Virus record (IMG/VR): IMGVR_UViG_3300017724_002480
Location: 1-36,335 of that record
DNA from: a virus
Strand: one strand, 5' to 3'
DNA: 36,335 nucleotides
Below, piece after piece: positions 32,673 to 36,335 of this stretch; within the stretch, counting starts at the first letter, position 1; the number at the start of each line of letters is the position of its first letter. The notes beneath the pieces are model-generated. The model saw only the letters and a program-made list of their open reading frames with translations. It was not told the origin of the DNA and did not search any database. Position numbers and translations under genes: made by a program.

Positions 32673-35600
32673 TAGTAATTACCACCTCTTAGAGATTTTC
32701 TTATAGAACCGTTGTTACGAAGATCACGAGTTATAACATCAATAATCATTTTATCACCATTCATACGAGGGGCTGAAACTGTAGCTCCTTTTGGTGAACC
32801 TTGATTGTTAATATTAACAGAAACGTTACCAGGTGACACGCTTCCAGTTGCATTCATTGCTCCAAGTGCCTTTCCGCCGATAGCTTTAGCCATTGGTTTG
32901 CGAATGACGAATTCGCCAGGCTCAAGAAGTGCAGGTACGCGGTCTCTCATTTGATTAACACGACCTCCACCAGCCATACGAACGATACCACCAGAAGCCA
33001 TCTCTTCGTCGCTAGAGGGATCATCTGGATTACCCCCAAACATACCGCCTATGAATCCAGCTATCGAAGGTCCCACATCCGCCATCGCTCCCTTTTGACC
33101 CGTTGCCTTTGATCCAGGATCATTTCCAAATAGTCCTAAAGCACCAACAGCAAATTGTCCTGCCTTACCAAGCGGATTTGCAACAGCAGTATTTATTGCA
33201 AGGCTGAGAAGCCCTTTACCTACTTTAGTATTCCTATCCTTAAAACCTTTAGCTGCTGCTCTCTCTGCAACTTCTTGAGCATAGTCATGCTGCTCCCGAG
33301 ACATCTGGGCTGCTCTTTCTTCTCTATCTGATTTAGTATCTAGATTATCTACTATGCCGACAGTTCGTCCAGTAGCTCTAGCCCTATCCATTGCTGCTTG
33401 TACCTGTCCTGCGGTAACAGCACCAGACGATGCAGTCGCATGTGATCCTCCAGGAGCGCTCGAAGACACATTTGCACCAAGCTGACCAAAACCAGGGTTA
33501 TTAGGACCTGGGCCGCCTGTGTTTGAAGTACCACCTCCGGGATTACCTGTAGTTTGACCCTCGTTCATTCCATGGCCTACACTATCAACATCTCCACCAG
33601 TGTCAGCAAATGCAGGCAATCCTTTGTACGTCTCACCACTTCCGCCTAGTTTTTTAAGGATAGAAGCTTCACCAGGAGTGATGTATGCTTGCATATGAGG
33701 TTGACCTTTAATCATCTCCGTCTTACCGCCTGGAATGGCGGCATTCATCATTTGAAGTTGGTCCATACCAATGCGCTTAACAGCTTCTTTACGCATGACA
33801 AACTCGCCAGGCTCTAGCATCGCGTGTACTCGGTCGCGTCTCATTACACCACCGCCAGCCATGTGGACGGGTCCACCACCTGCGAATAGACTTCCTATAA
33901 AGCCAGATATACCAGTAGCTATAGGTTTAGCAATGGTAGTAGCGAAAACTTCTTGCTGAATAGCTTTCATCATTCCACCAAGCATATCTCTGAAAGTGTT
34001 ACCGATTGAATCCATTGTGAGAGTACCCTCAATTAATTGCTGATTAAGATTTTCAAAGGCGCCTGTTAAGCCTTGTCTAAGATTTGATGCTACAGAAATT
34101 TGTAAAACCTCCATTGTGCTTAGAGAAGCATTCATTTCCTTAGCCTTAGCAATCACACGCTCACGAGCTGAGACAGTTGATAGTAAACTTAGAATATCTT
34201 TCTCAGCAACAAGAGCTTTAATCTTAGATTCAGCATCGGCTTGCTCTATAACTGCATCTATTCTTCTATCGATTGACTCTTCGGTGGCACGTTCTTCTTT
34301 AGCAATTTCTGCAATGCGTAAATCTGTAATTTTATCGAAAGCAGCTTTTATATCATTTTGCTGCTTTTTGAGCATAGAAGTATCTAACCCCTTACTTAAT
34401 TGAGGAGTTACTTTTTCCATACCGAGATCAACAAGTCCCTCGCGTATATTACCAATACTAGCTCCACCCTCTATTTGCTTTTTAATTTTTGGATCAGTCG
34501 CAATCCTAATATCCGCCGAAAGACCTGCTAACAACCTTGCAAAATCATTTATAAAGTCTTTGAATATGTTAGATTGTGCTTCTAATTCTTTTACTCTCTG
34601 ATCACGGAGCTTTTGTTCAAGATCAAATTTTATACCGTCTTGTTTAATTTTTTCAAGTTCTAATGCTGCTTGTTGTTCCGCAATATCTCTTTGTAGATTT
34701 AAAGCAATTATATCCGCTTTGGCCTTATCGTCAATAAGTTCAATCTCTTTTGCTAAATCGTTTCTACGTTCAGTAATTTGTTTTGCAGTCTCAGCACGTA
34801 AAGCTGCTAAAGTTTTTTCATCTATTTCAATTTTTAATTGTTGAAGTTGTTGTTCAGAAAATAATCCTGAACGCTTATCTAAAAGAGATTTTTGTAAATC
34901 TGCTTGATCTTCAAGAGCTTTTATTGTCTCTTGGCGCTTAATTTTATTAAGATCTACTTCTGCTTTACGCAACTGCTCTGCGCTAGAAGCTTGTTTCTGC
35001 GCAATGGAATTTTGCTCTTGTAAAGCTTTAAGATCTCTTTGGCTATCTTTAACAGTGCTTTGTTTTTCTAAAACTGTTAGCTGCTTTCGTAAGGTGTTAA
35101 GACGTTTTTCTTCTTCTTCTCTAATTTTTCTAATGTCTTGTAGCTGCTTAGATACTAGTCCTGCAGCAACCTTAGAAACAGTCTCTTGAAGAGTTTTTTC
35201 TTTAGTAGTATTTTTATCGGCCTTTAAAATAGCTGAAATTTGATCTAATTGATTTCTATTAATCTCTGATTGACTTGTAGCTAATTGTAATTTAACGCTA
35301 GCTAACCCATTAAGCTTACCCGCCTGTGCCAGTTGTGCAGAAAAATCTTTTCTTATACGTTTATTAAATAAATCTTGTTGTGTTTGTATCTCAGTTTCTG
35401 CTGTAAGTCGATTTTGACTTGCTGCTACATTTCTAATTTGTGTCTCTAGAATCTCATCACCAAGTTTTTTAGCTCTTTCTAAGAGATTGTTTAAAGTTGC
35501 TTGAAGAGCTGACTCAGTTTTTTTCAACTGTTCTGCATTTAAATTTCCCTCCTCAAGATCTGCTCTAAACTTAGCTTCTTGAGATAGGAAACCTAAAATA

Positions 35601-36335
35601 CCTGCACCAATCGTGAGACGCTCTACTTCAGCGAGATTGCCTTCCTTTATAAGATCATTAATTCGTTCAGTGTCTGCAACTTGAAATGATAGAATTTTAC
35701 CAGTCTCTGCTAATGCAAGGTTAAATTGAACTACATTACCACCGTCAATAGCAGCAGCACCTTGAAAGGCCGTTCCTAGCCCTTGTCTAGCAATTTCTTC
35801 TTGGACAAATAAATAGTCTGCTAACGACTTTACTGCTACTCCTGTTTGTCTATTCACTTCTCCTAGACTAGCAGAAACTAATTTGGAAGATCTAGGGAAA
35901 ACTTCCTGAAAACGTAAAGCTTCAGTTACAATCGCTTCTAATGCTTGTTTTGCTTCAAAAGTTAATCCTTTGAATTTATCTCTAAAATCATCAATTGCAT
36001 CTGGGTCATCGAGGTTTTCTAATAGGTCTGAGAACTCTTTGGCCAAGTCTTGCTTAGTTAATTCTTTAGTAAGAGTGGTTAGTCCAAACAAAGCATTTTT
36101 AGTTACAAGTATTTTATCAGGTAGACTTTGAAAAATTTCATTAGCACTTAGTAAAGAAGAGGCAAGACCGTCAAAACCCTTTTTCGCTGCTTTAGAAGCT
36201 TCATCTACTCCAAACAGTCGTAAACTTAAATTAAACATAGTTTTTACAAAATCGTCAATCTCATCAGTAATTCCAAGAGCGTCGGTAAAAGGTTTTAGTA
36301 CAAGTCGTGCTACAGATATAGCAGTGATAAAAGAA
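32672..36335 (-). CDS. Tail tape measure protein (5' end outside the window)
   Basis: The frame stays open from its TAA to the right edge, so the gene is cut off; the first visible Met codon (36236-36238) is internal, because 32 sense codons continue upstream of it with protein-like sequence. More than 1220 residues are visible. The middle (roughly 34300-35500) is long coiled coil rich in Lys, Glu and Gln, typical of tape measures. Next comes a hydrophobic segment with KPIATGISGFIGSLFAGGG. Two copies of a GG...DRVxAxLEPGEFVxRK...G unit follow (33740-33870 and 32860-32990), separated by Gly/Asn-rich sequence. It sets tail length and is ejected into the host envelope. Confidence 0.9.
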   Translation of the reverse strand, partial: SFITAISVARLVLKPFTDALGITDEIDDFVKTMFNLSLRLFGVDEASKAAKKGFDGLASSLLSANEIFQSLPDKILVTKNALFGLTTLTKELTKQDLAKEFSDLLENLDDPDAIDDFRDKFKGLTFEAKQALEAIVTEALRFQEVFPRSSKLVSASLGEVNRQTGVAVKSLADYLFVQEEIARQGLGTAFQGAAAIDGGNVVQFNLALAETGKILSFQVADTERINDLIKEGNLAEVERLTIGAGILGFLSQEAKFRADLEEGNLNAEQLKKTESALQATLNNLLERAKKLGDEILETQIRNVAASQNRLTAETEIQTQQDLFNKRIRKDFSAQLAQAGKLNGLASVKLQLATSQSEINRNQLDQISAILKADKNTTKEKTLQETVSKVAAGLVSKQLQDIRKIREEEEKRLNTLRKQLTVLEKQSTVKDSQRDLKALQEQNSIAQKQASSAEQLRKAEVDLNKIKRQETIKALEDQADLQKSLLDKRSGLFSEQQLQQLKIEIDEKTLAALRAETAKQITERRNDLAKEIELIDDKAKADIIALNLQRDIAEQQAALELEKIKQDGIKFDLEQKLRDQRVKELEAQSNIFKDFINDFARLLAGLSADIRIATDPKIKKQIEGGASIGNIREGLVDLGMEKVTPQLSKGLDTSMLKKQQNDIKAAFDKITDLRIAEIAKEERATEESIDRRIDAVIEQADAESKIKALVAEKDILSLLSTVSARERVIAKAKEMNASLSTMEVLQISVASNLRQGLTGAFENLNQQLIEGTLTMDSIGNTFRDMLGGMMKAIQQEVFATTIAKPIATGISGFIGSLFAGGGPVHMAGGGVMRRDRVHAMLEPGEFVMRKEAVKRIGMDQLQMMNAAIPGGKTEMIKGQPHMQAYITPGEASILKKLGGSGETYKGLPAFADTGGDVDSVGHGMNEGQTTGNPGGGTSNTGGPGPNNPGFGQLGANVSSSAPGGSHATASSGAVTAGQVQAAMDRARATGRTVGIVDNLDTKSDREERAAQMSREQHDYAQEVAERAAAKGFKDRNTKVGKGLLSLAINTAVANPLGKAGQFAVGALGLFGNDPGSKATGQKGAMADVGPSIAGFIGGMFGGNPDDPSSDEEMASGGIVRMAGGGRVNQMRDRVPALLEPGEFVIRKPMAKAIGGKALGAMNATGSVSPGNVSVNINNQGSPKGATVSAPRMNGDKMIIDVITRDLRNNGSIRKSLRGGNY

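Noticed and set aside
1-36335. tRNA genes, CRISPR arrays, insertion sequences, attachment sites, lysis or integrase genes
   Set aside because: I looked for cloverleaf-like sequences, regularly spaced repeats, transposase motifs and the relevant protein families and saw none.

Overview
The window is part of a tailed-phage genome, or a closely related prophage or metagenomic phage contig. It is AT-rich and almost entirely coding. Genes overlap by 1 to about 40 bases or are separated by a few bases. No terminase, portal, capsid, integrase, lysis or tRNA gene is visible, so only part of the genome is present. The tail genes follow the lambda-type long flexible tail order: tape measure, M, L, K (here split), I, J, then fibres. 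This points to a siphovirus of a Gram-negative host. The host cannot be named from the sequence. The mix of class Ia ribonucleotide reductase, MazG-like, PhoH, ThyX, 2OG oxygenase and radical SAM genes is what one often meets in marine phages, which is an impression from family knowledge rather than proof.

Rightward block (1-14087). It starts with nucleotide supply: the end of an unknown gene, NrdA, NrdB, a MazG-like pyrophosphohydrolase, glutaredoxin and PhoH. A tight cassette of accessory enzymes follows (4890-9115): a 2OG-Fe(II) oxygenase fused to a second small domain, a second 2OG oxygenase, a compact PLP-dependent aminotransferase-like protein, a glycine-amidinotransferase (AGAT) homologue and an SGNH-hydrolase-like protein. 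DNA and nucleotide enzymes then return: a PDDEXK nuclease, a 5'-3' exonuclease, a dUTPase-like protein and ThyX. The block closes with a GT-B glycosyltransferase and two tandem paralogous Rossmann-fold, nicotianamine-synthase-like proteins. The order aminotransferase then amidinotransferase, flanked by oxygenases and followed by a glycosyltransferase, suggests a phage-encoded route to a guanidino-bearing small molecule or sugar decoration. This is the most unusual system in the window.

Leftward block (36335 down to 14075). Transcription enters from the right edge inside the tape measure gene and passes through M-like, L-like (four Cys as in lambda gpL), a radical SAM enzyme with an N-terminal twitch-like region, two NlpC/P60-like proteins, a JAB/MPN metalloprotease, I-like and a 2025-residue J-like tail-tip protein. 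It then passes through a collar-domain fibre, an acidic repeat protein, another fibre-like protein, a second radical SAM enzyme, and a run of small basic, acidic or Gly/Ala-rich proteins with a beta-helix-like protein. A 43-residue basic ORF ends the block. A strong intrinsic terminator for this strand lies inside the 3' part of the converging rightward gene.

Non-canonical TTG starts with good Shine-Dalgarno sequences and TAATG or ATGA stop-start junctions recur throughout, so translational coupling is probably widespread. Two radical SAM genes embedded in the tail operon suggest modification of virion proteins or of small peptides, which is inference.
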